Of a stretch of 9,619 nt of DNA, positions 6,910-9,619 are shown piece by piece. The number at the start of each line of letters is the position of its first letter. Position 1 is the stretch's first letter. Source of the DNA: Desulfoplanes sp. (GTDB taxonomy: Bacteria > Desulfobacterota > Desulfovibrionia > Desulfovibrionales > Desulfomicrobiaceae). A program made the position numbers and the translations under genes. The DNA lies in NCBI GenBank assembly GCA_028708105.1, contig JAQVZR010000038.1, positions 1 to 9,619 on the forward strand, in the 5' to 3' direction. The notes beneath the pieces were generated by a model. That model was not told the DNA's origin. It saw nothing but the letters and a program-made list of their open reading frames with translations, and ran no database searches.

Positions 6910-7779
6910 ATGGAACGCCATCTTTTGCTGACCGTCAATGCCTCCCATACGCATCAGCATGCCTCCCGATTTGTGAACTATTTTTTCAAAAAGGATCAGC
7001 ATACCCGCATAACACTCTTTTATGTCGCTCCCAATCCGCACCTTAATGTGGATCTCTCTCACAATGCACTCAGTAATATCAACGAAGCAGAACTTCTGAC
7101 AGCAACCTACAAACGAAAAGGAAATCTGGCATTAAAGCAGGCGAGAGAACTGTTGGTCAATAACGGATTCCCTCAGGAAATGATCGAAACAAAGCTCCAG
7201 CTCAAACATTACGGTACGGCCATGGATATCATCCAGGAAGCGGAAAAAGGCTATTACGATGCAGTACTCCTTGGGCGAAGGGGCCTCTCCATGTTTGAAG
7301 AACTGCTGGACGACAGCATCAGCAAGCATCTGCTCCGTGAGGATATCAATTTTCCTCTATGGATCTGCAAGGAACCCGAACCAGGACGAAAAAATGTCCT
7401 GCTCTGTGCTGACGGCTCGCAGGAAAGTCTGCGCGCTGCCGATCACGTGGGTTTTATGCTTGCAGAATCCGACCAGCATGACATCACCCTGTTCCACGTC
7501 TGTGACAAAGATAAGGAAAAAGTCGCTCTGTCCTTTGATGCCACCAAGGCGGCGCTGATCGCCAATGACTTCCCCCCCGACCGGATTCACGAAAAGGTGA
7601 CCCATTGCGCCAATGTGGCCCAGACCATTCTCCAATACGCCCTGGACAACAATTTTGCAGCCATTGCCATGGGAACTACCGGAGCCGGACAAAAATATTT
7701 AAAGAATCTGGTCATGGGCTCCGTATGCATGTCCATTTTTAAATCTCTGAAAAAAGTCACCCTCATCGTTCGAAGATAG
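6910..7779 (+). CDS. Tandem universal stress protein (two UspA domains)
   Basis: UspA-family proteins are cytoplasmic, dimeric, often ATP-binding stress proteins; tandem forms contain two such domains in one chain. The 289-aa product has domain 1 at about 1-155 and domain 2 at about 158-289, each beginning with a short beta strand (HLLLTVNAS; NVLLCADGS) and ending with the nucleotide-loop region. In domain 1 the loop is GRRG (122-125), nine residues, then DS instead of the usual GS, so ATP binding there may be weak or lost. In domain 2 the loop is GTTGAG (255-260), nine residues, then GS (270-271), close to the G-x2-G-x9-G(S/T) motif but shifted by two residues. ATG 6910 has AAGGAG six bases upstream. 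Control probably acts through the TATAAT box and tandem repeats upstream. It is followed directly by the N-type ATPase operon on the same strand with no obvious terminator between, so partial co-transcription is possible. Confidence 0.92.
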   Translation: MERHLLLTVNASHTHQHASRFVNYFFKKDQHTRITLFYVAPNPHLNVDLSHNALSNINEAELLTATYKRKGNLALKQARELLVNNGFPQEMIETKLQLKHYGTAMDIIQEAEKGYYDAVLLGRRGLSMFEELLDDSISKHLLREDINFPLWICKEPEPGRKNVLLCADGSQESLRAADHVGFMLAESDQHDITLFHVCDKDKEKVALSFDATKAALIANDFPPDRIHEKVTHCANVAQTILQYALDNNFAAIAMGTTGAGQKYLKNLVMGSVCMSIFKSLKKVTLIVRR

Positions 7780-7810
7780 CACCCAACAACCTAGACCAAA
7801 CCCCATTTGA

Positions 7811-9361
<1,551 letters not shown>

Positions 9362-9397
9362 AAAGGTGCGTCGTGAAAAAAGCACAGTGAACTTTAT

Positions 9398-9475
9398 ATG
9401 AATGAGAACAGTACGATGACCCGTGCCGCACCTACCCCTTACAACCTACAACCTGAAACGTCCCTATGCATCTGA
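9398..9475 (+). CDS. Possible 25-aa leader peptide overlapping the atpC start
   Basis: In the 104-bp gap after atpD, ATG 9398 opens a frame encoding MNENSTMTRAAPTPYNLQPE and five more residues, ending at TGA 9473-9475, which overlaps the atpC start by ten bases. Its stop lies inside the first codons of atpC, the arrangement used in translational coupling. There is no ribosome site before it and the peptide resembles nothing I know, so it may be chance. Confidence 0.2.
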   Translation: MNENSTMTRAAPTPYNLQPETSLCI

Positions 9476-9619
9476 AAATTCTCTTACCCACAGAAATTTT
9501 TTTCGACCAGACAGTGCGCAAAATCACGGCGGAGGCGGAAAATGGTATGTTCTGCATTCTGCCCCGACACAGCGATTTCGTGACCGCCCTGGCCCCCGGA
9601 ATTGTGAGCATTGATCCCG
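9466..9619 (+). CDS. atpC: N-type F-ATPase epsilon subunit, 5' part only
   Basis: Epsilon is the small regulatory subunit that sits on the central stalk of F1. The 51 codons in the window give MHLKILLPTEIFFDQTVRKI, then AENGMFCILPRHSDFVTALAPGIVS, matching the N-terminal beta-sandwich of the epsilon family in the N-ATPase style (FCILPRH, DFVTAL). The rest runs past the right edge. An in-frame TGA at 9454-9456 forces the start to lie after it, and ATG 9466 is the first candidate. No good Shine-Dalgarno sequence precedes it, so initiation may depend on translation arriving from upstream. Position immediately after atpD is the standard order of N-ATPase operons. Confidence 0.88.
   Translation, partial: MHLKILLPTEIFFDQTVRKITAEAENGMFCILPRHSDFVTALAPGIVSIDP

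Overview
The window reads as chromosomal DNA of a sulfate-reducing bacterium of the Desulfovibrionales (formerly Deltaproteobacteria). The call rests on the style of the proteins: a CheW of the type found in Desulfovibrio relatives, a TRCF (mfd) followed by a SurA-like lipoprotein, a tandem universal stress protein, and an N-type (Na+-ATPase-like) F-ATPase beta subunit. It is inference from protein resemblance; no rRNA or other marker is present. N-ATPases are frequent in marine, halophilic and alkaliphilic bacteria, so a saline or alkaline habitat is plausible.

Left part, minus strand (about 115-3941): mfd, encoding the transcription-repair coupling factor, is complete. It is followed 78 bp downstream by the first ~98 codons of a SurA-type peptidyl-prolyl isomerase lipoprotein. 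That gene breaks off near base 111-119. The remaining ~115 bases at the left edge instead encode, on the plus strand, a piece of a PKD domain. The join looks like a rearrangement or an assembly or amplification chimera.

Middle (3942-5240): a ~260 bp gap between mfd and cheW holds a 17-bp hairpin and a region with several nested stem-loops that I read as a candidate structured RNA, possibly 6S-like, on the plus strand. cheW (minus) and a small 74-aa protein of unknown function (plus) are transcribed divergently from good sigma70-type promoters. A perfect 40-bp palindrome directly after the small gene is a shared bidirectional terminator for it and for ugd, which arrives from the right.

Right part (5238-9619): ugd (UDP-glucose 6-dehydrogenase, minus) and a two-domain UspA protein (plus) diverge from a 334 bp AT-rich control region containing a consensus -10 box and a 12-bp tandem repeat. 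After the usp gene, the N-type ATPase operon begins: atpD is complete, and atpC (epsilon) starts at 9466 and runs off the window. The expected order of such operons is atpDCQRBEFAG, so the ion-specific membrane genes lie beyond the right edge.

Most genes here are single housekeeping units: DNA repair, protein folding, chemotaxis signalling, nucleotide-sugar synthesis, stress response. The clearly accessory element is the second-type ATPase. The least explained pieces are the structured intergenic region 4013-4193 and the left-end junction.
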